Source of the DNA: Sesamum alatum
Lineage: Eukaryota > Streptophyta > Magnoliopsida > Lamiales > Pedaliaceae
Direction: 5' to 3'
DNA: 64,000 nucleotides
NCBI GenBank assembly: GCA_034509735.1
Contig: JACGWO010000005.1
Span: forward strand, 17,411,264-17,475,263
Shown here: in pieces, positions 22,666-33,711 of the stretch
Layout: the number at the start of each line of letters is the position of its first letter
How positions within the stretch are numbered: position 1 is the first letter of the stretch
Notes under the pieces: generated by a model
Database searches by the model: none
What the model was told of the DNA's origin: nothing
Seen by the model: the letters and a program-made list of their open reading frames with translations, nothing else
Program-made: the position numbers and the translations under genes

Positions 22666-23811
22666 TCATACATAGTACTTTCTAAGATTCTTTACATTCC
22701 ACGTACGGGGAAGTGGCTTCCCATCTCCTCTTTCTAATTTATAAGTTCCTGGACCTATAACCTCACTTATTTTGTACGGGCCATCCCATCTTGCATCTAG
22801 CTTCCCAATAGGTCCCACTGCTTCTGCCTTCCTCAGCACCAAGTCTCCTTCCTGGAAACTTCGAGGGTGTACTCTGTCATTGTAAGCCCTTGCCATCAGC
22901 CATTTGTAGGCTTGCACTCTGCCTCGTGCCTTGTCTCTAACTTCCTCAATTAGGTCTAAATCTTCTCTTCTGGCACTAGAATTATCCTCTGCCTTGTAAG
23001 AATGTGTCCTCTATGTTTCTTCTCCTATTTCAACTGGGAGCACTGCCTCCGTCCCATAGACTAGGTTGAAAGGTGTTTCTTGCTTGGCTTGTCTCGGGGT
23101 GGTGCGATATGCCCATAGTACTCCTGGGAGTTCATGCACCCAATTCCCCTTGGCATCCCTTAGTCTTGTTTTCAATTGATGGAGGATGGTTTTGTTGGTT
23201 ACTTCAACTTGTCCATTTTCCTGAGGATTATTCACCGAGGTAAAGAGTTGTCTGATTTTTAGCTCCTCAAGCCAACTTCTTATCTTGCTCCCCTGGAATT
23301 GGGTCCCATTATCCATCACTATGACCCGTGGGATGCCGAATCGGCAAATGATATTTTGCGAAACGAACTTGATCACTTCCTTCTCCGTTATTTTCGCTAA
23401 TGGTTCGACTTCTACCCATTTCGTGAAATAACCAACAGCCATGATCAAATACTCCTTTTGTCCTACAGCTCGGGGCAACTTTCCCACTATGTCTATTCCC
23501 CACATGTCAAACGGGCAGGGGCTTTCTAACGTTTTCATAAATGCAGCCGGGTTATGTAAGTGATTTGCATGCCTTTGACATGGGGAACATCTCCTCACTA
23601 CGGCTGTGGCGTCTTTCAATATGGATGGCCAGTAGTAACCTTGCCTTAAGACTTTCTTAGCGAGAGATCGGGCGCCCGAATGATTGCCACAACTTCCTTC
23701 GTGTACCTCTTGAAGAACGTATTCCGCTTTGTTAGGTTCTAGGCATTTTAGGAGGAGTGACGAGAATCCTCTCTTATATAGCTCCCCATCTAGTAAGATA
23801 AATCTTGTCAC
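22666..23811 (-). pseudogene. Integrase region of the Tat element
   Basis: One reading frame from 23811 to 22666 with a single nonsense codon (TAG at 23011). The N-terminal zinc-binding part shows HEGSCGNHSG then CSPCQRH (HHCC). The catalytic core shows MWGIDIVGKLP (first Asp), VIVMDNGTQFQG (second Asp) and NPQENGQVEVTNK (Glu), so the DDE triad is intact. The C-terminal part after the stop (EGDLVLRKAE, GKLDARWDGPYKI, NLRKYYV) is the GPY/F-type module. Integrase joins retroelement cDNA to chromosomal DNA. The part just upstream is in the same frame but separated by a TAG at 23869. Confidence 0.9.
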
Positions 23812-23868
23812 CTGTATCTTGATTGTGCTCGCCTCCTTTGGGTCCTGCGGGAGTATCCCATCTCGGAG

Positions 23869-24387
23869 CTATTGGATGATTGGCGTCTTCCAGCTTAGGA
23901 AACCACTATCTCCTGCCAACACTTCTTGTCCGTCTCTACATTCGTTATTTCTCTCTTCAACTTCTGGGTATGCTGCTGATAATAAGGTTACACTTGTCCC
24001 TTTCAGGAAATGTATCGAACTTGCCATTTTGGCCAATTGATCGGCCGCCGAGTTTTCCTCCCTCGGAATTCGTTGTAAAATGAATTCTTCGAACTTATCT
24101 TTTTCCATTTGCAGCCTTGCGAGGTATTTGGTCATTTTTCCTTGTCTTGCCTCATACTCTCCTCCGCCTTGATTAACTATGAGTTTTGAATCACTAAAGG
24201 CATGGACTCTCCTTGCTTCCGCCGCGAGCGCCAATTTGCATCCCGCCAGGATAGCTTCATATTCGGCTTCGTTATTTGAGGCTAGGAACTCCAGCGTGAT
24301 GGCGTATTCCATTCGATCTCCTTCTGGGGTCTCAATAACTATCCCCACTCCGCTCCCCGTAAAAGTGGATGATCTATCCACAAACAA
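23869..24387 (-). pseudogene. Second (archaeal-type) RNase H of the Tat element
   Basis: Shows LFVDRSSTFTGSG, SNNEAEYEAILAG and VHAFSDSKLIVNQ in the order and spacing of the aRNH active-site residues (D, E, D), and NSAADQLAKMA for the last acidic position. This second RNase H, after the usual gypsy RNase H, defines the Tat lineage. The frame ends at TAG 23869 but continues in the same frame into integrase, so that stop is a point nonsense change. A frameshift separates it from the upstream RNase H (24410). Confidence 0.85.
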
Positions 24388-24409
24388 TTCCCAAACACTA
24401 GTTCTTGTT

Positions 24410-25012
24410 TCAGTTTTTTTTTCCGGCTATTTCCGGGAGGAAATCCGCCAACACTTGTGCTTTAATGGCTGGGCGCGGTTGAAGGTCTATCCCATGTTCA
24501 CTTAGTTCCACTGCCCATTTTACCATTCTTCCTGATGCATTTGGGCTTGCAAGAATATGTTTCAAGGAGTGGTTGGTTAGAACGACCACTTGATGCGATT
24601 GGAAATACGGCCTCAACTTTCTGGCCGCAATGACTAATGTTAATGCCAAATTTTCGATTGGAGGGTATTTGGATTCCACTCCCTGCAACATCTTGCTCAC
24701 ATAATAGACTGGCCTGTGATCCTTTCCTTCTTCCCTCACCAACACCGCACTTATTGCTTCGGCTGAGGCTGCGAGGTATAGGAATAATCGTTCTCCTTGC
24801 GTTGGTTTCGTCAGCAAAGGTGGCGCTGAGAGGTATGCTTTGAGACGTTCAAATGCTTCTTGGCATTCATGGTTCCAAGAGAAGTCTTCTGTCTTTCTTA
24901 AAATTATGAAGAAGGGGAGTCCTTTTTCTGCTCCCTTGGAGATGAATCTGTTCAATGCGGCCATTTTTCCTGTCAACCTTTGGACTTCCTTCTTCAATTT
25001 TGGCGGCTGCAT
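24410..25012 (-). pseudogene. Gypsy RNase H of the Tat element
   Basis: Contains the RT-RNase H connection (LTGKMAALNRFISK, FSWNHECQEAFERLKAYL) and the RNase H core (LFLYLAASAEAISAVLVRE, RPVYYVSKMLQGVESKYPP, IENLALTLVIAARKLRPYF). It degrades the RNA strand during reverse transcription. The frame differs from the preceding RT segment, and a TGA lies at about 25055 between them. Confidence 0.85.
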
Positions 25013-25059
25013 TTTTTGGATGGCTTTTATTTTTTCTGGGTTGGCTTCTATTCCTCAAT

Positions 25060-25391
25060 GGGAGACGAGGTAACCCAAAAACTTTCCTCCTTGCACCCCG
25101 AACGTGCATTTGGTGGGGTTAAGTTTCATCTCCAACTTTTCGATTATTTCGAAACATTTTTGAAGGTCTTGGATGTGGTTTTTCCCTGTCGCGACTCTTA
25201 ACCAGCATATCATCTATATAGACCTCCATGTTCCGACCAATCATGCTTCGGAAAGCTTTGTTTACTAATCTCTGATAAGTTGCTCCCGCATTCTTCAGTC
25301 CAAACGGCATCACCTTGTAGCAGAAGATGCCTTGTTCAGTTACAAAGCTCGTTTTTTCTTGGTCTTCAGCTGCTAGGGCAATCTGGTTGTA
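25060..25391 (-). pseudogene. Reverse transcriptase, C-terminal half, with catalytic YIDD
   Basis: After the TGA at 25392 the same frame continues with YNQIALAAEDQEKTSF, VMPFGLKNAGATYQRL and MEVYIDDMLVKSR; YIDD is the catalytic pair. A frameshift follows near 25195, after which another frame gives DLQKCFEIIEKL and NPTKCTFGVQGGKFLGY. Together with the upstream half it would form a complete reverse transcriptase if the breaks were absent. Confidence 0.88.
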
Positions 25392-26423
25392 TCATTGAAA
25401 TGCGTCGAGAAAGCTCATCATTTCACAACCGGCCGTTGAGTCTACCAAGACATCGATTTTGGGCAAGGGGTAGGAGTCTTTTGGGCATGCCCGATCCAGA
25501 TCTGTGAAGTCGATGCACATTCGCCATTTACCGTTAGTCTTGGGGACTAAGACTACGTTTGCTACCCATTCGGGGTACTGCACATGGCGAATGTAATCTG
25601 CCTCTAGCAATTTCTCCACTTCTTCCTTTATGATCCTATTTCTCTCTTGCCCAAAGCTCCTCTTTTTCTGCTTTACTGGTCGGTTCGTGGGGTTAATGTT
25701 TAGGTGATGCGTCATTACTTCTGGATCGATTCGGACCAAATCATGAACACTCCACGCGAAGATTTTCGCACGACTTTGGAGGAATCGGATTAATTCCTTT
25801 TCCACGTCAGGATCCATGGTAGTTCCTATGGAGGTGGTTTTTCCGGCGTCTCCTTCCATGATTTGAACTGACCTCAGTTGTTCTGCAGCCGTCAGTCTTT
25901 CTTCTTTCACCTTCCTCTTCTTCGCATATTGATCATATTGCTCTACTGGGGTTTGCCGTGGGGAAAGCTCCGTCATGGTTTTTCTCATAATGTTTTCCCC
26001 TTCGGTTATCTCCTCTTTGAGGGTTTCTCTCTTTTGTTTGAGAATGTTGGCGTGGCATTCTCGTGCTAAGCGGCGATCTCCTACTTCTTCTCCGATTCCT
26101 TGGTACGCCGAAAATTTGATCTTCATGTGGTAAGTTGACACCACTGCTTTAAAGGAATTCAGACTTGGGCGTCCTAGGATGATGTTGTATGATGATGGGG
26201 CGTACACCACCAAAAAATTCACCATTCTTGTGGATCTATGTGGGTGTGTTCCCATGGAGATGGGTAACGCAATTTCTCCCAGCGGTTCCACCGCGCTTCC
26301 ATTAAAGCCGACCAAGGGGGTGTTTACTTTTGTCAGCATGTTGGCTTCAATCCCCGTCTGTGAGAAAGCCTTGAGGAAGATGATGTCCGCCGCGCTACCG
26401 CTATCCACTAGCACTTTCTTCAC
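25392..26423 (-). pseudogene. Protease and N-terminal reverse transcriptase of the Tat element
   Basis: A 343-codon frame beginning KKVLVDSGSAADI, the aspartic-protease active-site motif, with the flap/second-half block NIILGRPSLNSFKA. After a linker (AKIFAWSVHDLVRIDPEVM) reverse transcriptase starts: PVKQKKRSFGQERN, WVANVVLVPKTNGKW, MCIDFTDLDRACPKDSYPLPKID, MMSFLDAFQ. It ends in TGA where the family has Gly (FQGYNQI). The region upstream to gag (26424-26616) has protease-leader similarity (GGPAGGDSARARKALVRAA, EGIHMWAPEEEITFTSKDL) in other frames, so two frameshifts separate gag from pol. Confidence 0.88.
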
Positions 26424-26616
26424 CCAAAAGTTGGAGACTGTAGCGCATCATTGTGTAGGGCTACTCCTTTTTCCAAGTCTTTAGAGGTGAAAGTAATTTC
26501 TTCCTCTGGCGCCCACATGTGGATCCCTTCGTCATAAGCATTGACTCCTTGCGTGGCAGCTCTTACCAGGGCTTTCCTCGCTCGGGCTGAATCTCCACCA
26601 GCTGGTCCTCCTGTGA

Positions 26617-28254
26617 CTACTCCAGTTCAGCTGTTGGCAAGTTTTCTTTTTCATTTTCTTTTCTTTTAGAACTTCCGGCCTTTTCTACACCCTCTCCGAA
26701 CTTCTGTTGGGGAGCTGTCGACTCGAGTGGTTGGGAATATCTTCCAACATAGTCCTTCAAGTAGCCCCTTTGGCTTAATTTTTCTATTTCATTCTTCAGA
26801 TGGTAACAATCTTCCGTACTGTGTCCTCGATCTTTGTGAAACCGACAGTATTTCTCAGATTTAAGCCGTTTAGGGTTATCTTTCATTTTTCGAGGCCATT
26901 GGATTATTCCTTGCTGTTTCGCAATGTTTAGGATCTCAGCTCTCGGTACCTTGATAGGGGTATATCGTGCAAAGCTTGCTGGGGGCATGTGCCTTTGGAC
27001 CTCTTCCGTCCTTTCTTTTCGTAGGTCCTTTCTTTCTTCCTCCCTATTTTTCCTCTTGTTGTGGGATTCCAATTTAAGTCCCATTGCTTCTTCGATACGG
27101 ATGTATTTTTCAGCTCTCTTTAGGAGTTCGTCGAGGGTGGTTGGGGGTTTTCCCGTGATCGACTCCCGGAATCTTCCTCTTCGCAGCCCTTGCTGGAGAA
27201 TGCTTGCCAGCAGCTCATGGTTCACATGGGGAACTTCCAGCACCGCCTCAGAGAACCTCTGCACGTATTCTCTTAAGCTTTCCTGCTCGCGTTGTACTAT
27301 TGTGAAGAGGTAAGAAGCGGTTTTTGGATACCTCTTGTTGATAGAGAAGTGGTGCAGGAACCGCTGCGATAACTGCTCGAAATTTTCGATTGTGTGCGTG
27401 GACAACTGGTTGAACCACGCCATTGCTTTCCCCGCCAATGTGGTACAAAAGATTTTGCAATATCCTGCGTCGCTTAAATCTAGCAAGTCAGCTTTAGCTA
27501 AAAACTTATCCAGGTGGTCTTCTGGGTCGCCCATCCCATTATATTCCGCCAAATTGGGGATCCGTATACCCTGAGGTAATGCCTCTGCTAGAATTTGCAT
27601 TGAGAAGGGGCTCCTTCTTGCGGGCGCCACAGCTAACGGCAAAGGGTCGTGTGCTGCTCCTTGGAGACGGGATGGATTCTCCCTCAGATTACTGATGGTA
27701 GCTCCTTGAGTGCGAGAGAGGTTCTCCCTTTGCGCGTGGGTGGCAGTTCCCTCTTGGGCATCGTCTTGAGTCCCTCTCTCTCGGGCTCCCCTTCTACCAA
27801 CTTCTCTTCTGCCTCGGGGAACAAAGGGGGGAGAGGCCTGACTGCTTCTGCCTTCCTCTTCTATGGACATATCTTGGGGGCCATTTTCCCTCGACTCATT
27901 ATCCTCGGGGGCCGGGGGTATACCACGACCTTGGCAAGGAGAATGGGGAGGAGTAGGCTCTCTTGGGCGATTGGCCATAAACTGGAATATGGCCCTTTCT
28001 GCTGCACGGGTGGATGCCTCCTCAATCATCCTCTGGAGGGCCTCAGGAGTCATCTGGATCATAGGGGGTCGATGCACAGGAGGTTGCGAGCTGCCGCCTT
28101 CTGCCCCTACTTCCCCATGTTTGCGTCTTCCCTCTTGAAGGGGGTTCATATTGTTATTTTCTGACGGAGGAACTTCCCTTTCATTGCTTCGGTGTCCTAC
28201 TTGTCTCATCTCTTCATTCATTCCAAGATCTCGTGCCTTTGAACAAGTTAGCAT
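26617..28254 (-). pseudogene. gag of the Tat element
   Basis: Open for 558 codons from 28293, but the first codon is TTG inside the primer-binding site; the first ATG is at 28254 and is the likelier start (545 residues). N-terminal low-complexity region, then the retrotransposon Gag core (NLAEYNGMGDPEDHLDKF, FCTTLAGKAMAWFNQLSTHT, REYVQRFSEAVLEVPHVN; about residues 250-400 of the open frame). A Cys-His motif follows (YCRFHKDRGHSTEDCYHLK; about 482-500). Gag forms the particle that packages retroelement RNA. The gag frame is intact; the break lies at its junction with protease. Confidence 0.9.
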
Positions 28255-28274
28255 TCTCAGTATCGGGATTGTTG

Positions 28275-28292
28275 TTCCCACAGACGACGCCA
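28275..28292 (-). promoter_or_regulatory. Primer-binding site of the Tat element
   Basis: Minus-strand TGGCGTCGTCTGTGGGAA starts three bases after the 5' LTR and begins TGG, complementary to a tRNA CCA end. Similar TTTGGCGCCGTCTGTGGGA sites are typical of Tat/Ogre relatives; the exact tRNA (Arg suspected) was not verified. Confidence 0.75.
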
Positions 28293-28295
28293 ATT

Positions 28296-28759
28296 TGATA
28301 TTGCCTAAATATCAAATACAATCGAAGTCAACAAGATCAACATGAAAAATAAGAATTAAAAAGAATATTACTTTATTGATTTAAGAATTGGGTACACAAT
28401 CCTCGATACGTAGTAGTAGGACAAATGATTTCCCCTCTCTCCCAAAGTCCCCTTTTTTTTTTTTTTTTTCTTACAAGAAGTAATATTTATACTACTAGTT
28501 TAAATAAGGTAAGTCGAGGGTATTCTCTAAATCACCCCTAACCTAACCTTGGGAAGTTACTTAAGGCAACATTGTGGGGGATTTTTGAGTAATTTATCAT
28601 ATCCATCTTAATTACTCCTACCCCATGATCATCTCTTTAATTCCATTTCTTGAGCTCCTTTCCTTCTTTTGCTCCTTCTTTCTTGCTCCTTCTTCAATTG
28701 CTAATTATGAAGATTAAAGCCTCATAAATCAGAATTTGACTTTAGGACCTTCCATATCA
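28296..28759 (-). repeat. 5' LTR of the Tat element
   Basis: 464 bp, plus-strand TGATATTGCC...CCATATCA, same sequence as 19104-19557 except about 13 substitutions and a longer poly-T run (28451-28470). Confidence 0.92.
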
Positions 28760-28764
28760 GTGCC

Positions 28765-29525
28765 CAATTTTTCCATTTGCCAAAGTTATATTTAACAATT
28801 TTCTAGAGGGTATTAGTGTAATTGTACTTTTCAATTGACCACTTTATCCCACTCGTGTTCTCTACCTCGAGAGCCACAGCAGGAAAGGCCCGAGTATTAG
28901 CTTCCTCTTCTTCCACTAATGTGTCTTCGAGACCCTTCACCCTCAATTCGTTACCTCTCGGTTGAGGGAGAACTCAGCCTTAGATGGAGAAATCCTCCAT
29001 CATTTGCCTGAGTGCTTCATGGGCCAACTAAACCATTGGAAGAGAAGACATCGGAAGTTAGTCCTGAGCTAGAGGAGGATTCAAGTTAGTCCTCAAATTT
29101 GTCCTGATCATTCATCGCTAACTCTCCCTAGCTCTAGATCGTGCCTATATTCGCAATATTTGAGGTTTTTCTACAAACAATACCAAATTGCTATTACAAG
29201 AATTTGTTATTCTATTACGTAATGAATGGAACACTAGTCCAACTCCCAATATAAGCCAATAGTATATAAGTTTACAATGTCTTACTTCCTCAAAGAGAAA
29301 ATCAACTTCTAAATGAGTTCTTGATCCCCTATTTATAGAGTACCATAGTTATGGAAAGTTGTCCTGATTGACCGTAGTGTCCGATTTTTCATTCCACACG
29401 GGTACATTTTGCAACTTTTCTAAGGGTATTTGTGTAATTTCACATCTTAAATGACCGTTTCATCCTTGACTTTTATGTTCTTCATTAATGTTGATATTAT
29501 GAATCAAGTCCCACTATTAATATTG
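28765..29525 (-). mobile_element. Older Tat-type element: leader, decayed primer-binding site and LTR part
   Basis: At 29165-29188 the minus strand reads TTTGGTATTGTTTGTAG, which equals the Tat primer site TTTGGCGCCGTCTGTGG with only C-to-T and G-to-A changes. It directly follows an LTR-like end (…TAATAGCA), placing an LTR from 29189 rightwards; its outer end is obscured by the insertions at 29526 and 30730. 28860-29160 would be leader/gag-proximal sequence, too decayed to translate. 29375-29470 resembles 19085-19103 joined to 28765-28870. Confidence 0.5.
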
Positions 29526-30687
29526 GGGGAAATTGCAATTTTCGTCCTATATGTATAGGGGGTTTGTTTAGTCCTATACAATTACGTTTTCGCATTTTGA
29601 TCCTGTAAGTTCGTGATTTTTGCACTTTTGGTCCTACTCCGGCGAAAATGGCCGGAAAAAGTCACGTGACTTGCACATGACTAGGTTTTAAAAACAAATT
29701 CGGCCATTTGGCTTAGGTGGCATTTCAGCTATACACTATTTTTATTTTCACTAAATAACATGGCATTTTCCCTCCAAAACATGCCACATAGGACTAAATT
29801 GGAGGGAAAATCACTAGGCTCCCCCCATTTTATTAAACCCCAAATTGAAAGCCATGAGCCCTATCTCTAACATATGCCATTTTTCCAACTGAGGAAGAGT
29901 TTCCTTCGAGCTTTTCTGCTGAAAATGTTGTCGGTAACAACTTTCATCGACTGCTATATATTGTGGGCGGAGAGCCATGCTTCGGACATCATGGACAGCT
30001 AAAATTCCCGAAAAAAGATTCCACTCATGCCGTGATTTCAATGTAAAAGTTCTTTAAATCTTTCCATGTAAAATTTATGTTTGATTTCATTATTTTCTTT
30101 TAATCTTTTGGGTATTTTTAGAGAGGAGGTTGCCGTTTCTCGAGTGGGTGGACCCTCCAATGTGTCAAAGGGTGAAAGCAATTATTCCGGATTTATTGCG
30201 AAAAATCAACCCTTGCTTCAAGTTTATCTAACAAATCGCCGCAAAAACAAGAAAAAAAAATGAAGGAAAGAAATATTTTCTTGTAGTTTGGTCGTGGGAG
30301 AAAAGGGAGAAAGAAAAGGGGCTAGGGTTTTGATTTGGGTGCAAATTAGGTTTAATCTATTTAAACCAGATTTATGTTTTATTCTATTTGGTTTTCCTTT
30401 TTTTTTAATGTTTACTTGGCAATCTGTTTAAACCAGATATATGTTTTCCATGTCATTTTATTGCTTTTCTCAAATATGACCTAGAATGCTACCTAAGCTA
30501 AATGGCCGGAAATTTTTTTAAAACATAGTCATGTGCAAGTCACGTGACTTACTTCGGCTATTTTCGTCGGAGTAGGACCAAAAGCACGAAAATCGTGAAC
30601 TTACAGGACGAAAATGCGAAAACATAATTATACAAGACTAAAAATGCAAACCCCCTATACATATAGGACGAAAATTGCAATTTTCCC
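29526..30687. mobile_element. Mutator-like element with about 200-bp terminal inverted repeats
   Basis: Ends GGGGAAATTGCAATTTTCGT and reverse complement GGGAAAATTGCAATTTTCGT. The inverted similarity runs inward through the ATAGGGGGTTTG, TTTTGGTCCTACTCCG and CACGTGACTTGCACATGA blocks to GGCCGGAA..., about 200 bases each side. It is flanked by TTAATATTG (29517-29525, 30688-30696), a perfect 9-bp duplication. The unique centre (about 29760-30460) has small ORFs on both strands (up to 75 codons) without a recognisable domain; a captured host fragment is possible but unproven. Confidence 0.85.
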
Positions 30688-33600
30688 TTAATATTGATGA
30701 GGTAAATTGTACCTTTAAATATTATCATACTAGCGTGTGACCCGTACTATGCACGAGCTTGATTTAATTATGATTAAAATTATATTTTATAAAAATATAA
30801 ATTTTGAAAAACTTAAATAAAGAAATGTTTTAAACAAAATTAAATTTTATTTTTCGATTGTAATGCATCAATATTAATAAAATTTACAATTAAAAGAATA
30901 TATATGAACAGACATAGATAAAATAAGTTTTATTCATACATGTACATTAAATAATAATAATAATCTTCATAAGAAAAGTTCCAAATAAAAAAAAATTAAA
31001 CATGAGTTCAATAACAAACCAATATACCATCTAAAATTTATAACATAAAATTTTAAAATCGATCCAAAATTTAAATTGACTGAAATTACAAATATTGTAT
31101 AAAATGTACTAAAAATATTATATATGAATATATCAAATAGTTCATCTAGTGCAAATGTAGTATGAATATAGATGTATAAATAAAATTATGTTGAATAGAG
31201 TCACTACACTATGATCAATAATATTATACTATATGTATATAATTAGTGTAAACATAGATATAAATACAAACTTTCAAATTGGTGTAACAAAATTTTGTTG
31301 ATAAATATGTCTCATTCCTTCATATTTAATTAGTAACGTCAAATTAATATTGAAGGGCTTTAATTTCAACTTGCAATCTAGAAAATGAGTTTAGTTAAAA
31401 GATTCTAACAAGAAGAGGATAGTATTCCATCAAACACTATAAATGAAAACTTAAAAGACAAAAAATGATGAATAATGAACTAAAGAAGCTAAGAAACATT
31501 TAGAGTTGTTATATTGCTTTTCTTATTTAAGAAATATTGTGTTAGTTTGTAATTTATACACACTCAAAACTTAATGTCAAAAAAATAGCAAAACACAAAT
31601 AAGGCTAAAAATAATTGAATCAACATATTAACTATGATTAGAAAAATTCCCAAAATATAAAAATGTCATGCTTTGGGGGTGGGTTCTCTGTGGATAGTGC
31701 CACCTTAAATTACTTTTTTAGTCTTCATCATTAACTAGAATTTAGAAATGATACAAAAGGGATAAATTGTTATTTAATAAAAACTAAAAATGTTCTGAAA
31801 AATTGCTAACCTTAGTTATAAGTATCCAAACAATGTTGCTATCCTCCAAGTGCAAGAAAAATTTATTAAATCGCTAACATCAATATACACAATTTAACTC
31901 TTAAGATAGAAAATAAAATATTGATTATTATGATCACATGTATTTAATAGCTTACATTATTAACTCATTCAAAGCCAAATGTATGATTCGTCATGACACA
32001 CAAAACCCAATCGAAGATTTAGAAGAGTGATAAGATTAAATAGGGCAATTCCACAATGTTATTGAAAATTCCGAATCATATTAAACAAATTCAGTGGAAA
32101 TCAAATTAAGAAAAACAAAAAAAGGAAAAAATAATTGAAACAAATAGTAAAATATTGACTAATCACTCATATTCTCACATAATTTGTTTATTTTTTATAA
32201 TTCAAAAATAAAAAATACAGAGTGTAATATAAGCTTTTTGATAAATAACATTAGTCAATGACGAAAGAGTGAATGTACCACAAAAGCAAGTCTATTTTAG
32301 TCATATTGATTAATCTCCTTAATATCTAAATCAGTCAAAAATAAAATATTAAAAAAGTGAACATATATTAAAGTGAGATCTGTAACTCTCAAAATTTATT
32401 TTTATTTAAGCCAAAAAATAAAATAAATGTCTCATGCCCCATATTAAGAAAATAAAAAGTAAAAAGAAAAAGAAAAACAATGATCACATAAGGATAATTA
32501 CATAGATTAGATAGCTTTAAGAGAAAGAAGAAATAAAACAAAATAAATGAATTTATATGAGAAACAATGAGTAAAATTCTTTGTATTGAGGACAAAAAAA
32601 AATAAAATCAAGAACACATATGCGAACTGAAAAAAAAAAAAACTATGCAAATAATAATTAGATCATCAAGCACTATCAAATTAAAAATAAAGAAAATACA
32701 CTTTAAAAAGTAATAAAAAATTTAAAAAATGCTCATATTAAATATGAAAGGAAAAATTAAGCAGGTGATAATATAACACTGAATATTTCAAAAACTTACT
32801 GCTACAAATGAAATGAATAAATAGTTTGAGTGAGTATAAAGAACAAATTATCAACAAAAATAATTGATCATTATGATAAACTACTCCAAACCTTAATTGA
32901 ATACAACATGAAATCCTAATAATAAAAAGGTGAAGTCTAAAAATATATAAAAAGAATAATGAATAAGAACATATTTTTCATATAAAAACAATTTGCTATG
33001 ATCATACAAAATAATATACATATCACTAATGATGTACCTAACTAACATGCATATCAAAAGAAAACCTTCATTCATGGTTAAAAATGTTGAGCTTGAGTAA
33101 AACCAAGAACAATAACTTGTAAATTTATAATGATGGACAATGGGTTGCCTTTGGTGCATTATGAAATTTTGAGAAAATTTTGTTAATTATTGCTTATTTT
33201 TGGTGTTCATTAACACTACAAAAAAAAGTGAGAATTGGCATGAATTGTTATGATAGTTTCAAACTTTTGTCCAATTTGGAATAGTCACAGAAACTGTTGT
33301 AGAACGGTAACCCATTGCTGATGTCACATTTGTATTGTGATGAATCCTAATGTGTTGGCACGGCAAGACCGTTCCTCATACTGTGCCAAATAATGTGTTC
33401 CAAAGTGTAGTCCAATAGTCGTTCCAAATAGGGAACGGGAATATTTTGTACTACTATTTAGAACACATATATGCCTCTTGGAATGGTAAGTGGACGTAAA
33501 ATGCATATTCCTCTGAATCCTGTCCCCACTACCAATACAAAGTGGAACGTGGGGATGACGATTCCAAAATGTAGTGCTAAATGAGACCATTTTTGATTTA

Positions 33601-33711
33601 ATAAAAACATTGTAATAAAATGAAAGTTCGTAATTATGGTACTTATCAAAACTAAGTTAGAGCTGCAAGTACAGTCCCAAAATGTGTTACACTTAGGAAC
33701 GGTGGCGTGAC

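Larger units (their letters stand above)
19104..28759 (-). mobile_element. Ty3/gypsy Tat-lineage LTR retrotransposon with antisense ORF
   Basis: A 9,656-bp element bounded by two LTRs and flanked by the direct repeat GTGCC (19099-19103 and 28760-28764). Minus-strand order is LTR, primer-binding site, gag, protease, reverse transcriptase, RNase H, a second archaeal-type RNase H, integrase, a 3-kb region with an antisense gene, polypurine tract, LTR. The double RNase H is the hallmark of the Tat lineage (Retand/Ogre relatives). The LTRs differ by about 13 substitutions in 454 aligned bases plus a poly-T length change, so the insertion is fairly recent but not new. At least three nonsense codons and several frameshifts make it non-autonomous. 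Confidence 0.92.

Noticed and set aside
27649..28164. Plus-strand ORF of 171 codons opposite gag
   Set aside because: Shadow of the intact gag frame; no start context, introns or family similarity, unlike the antisense gene at 19913-22197.
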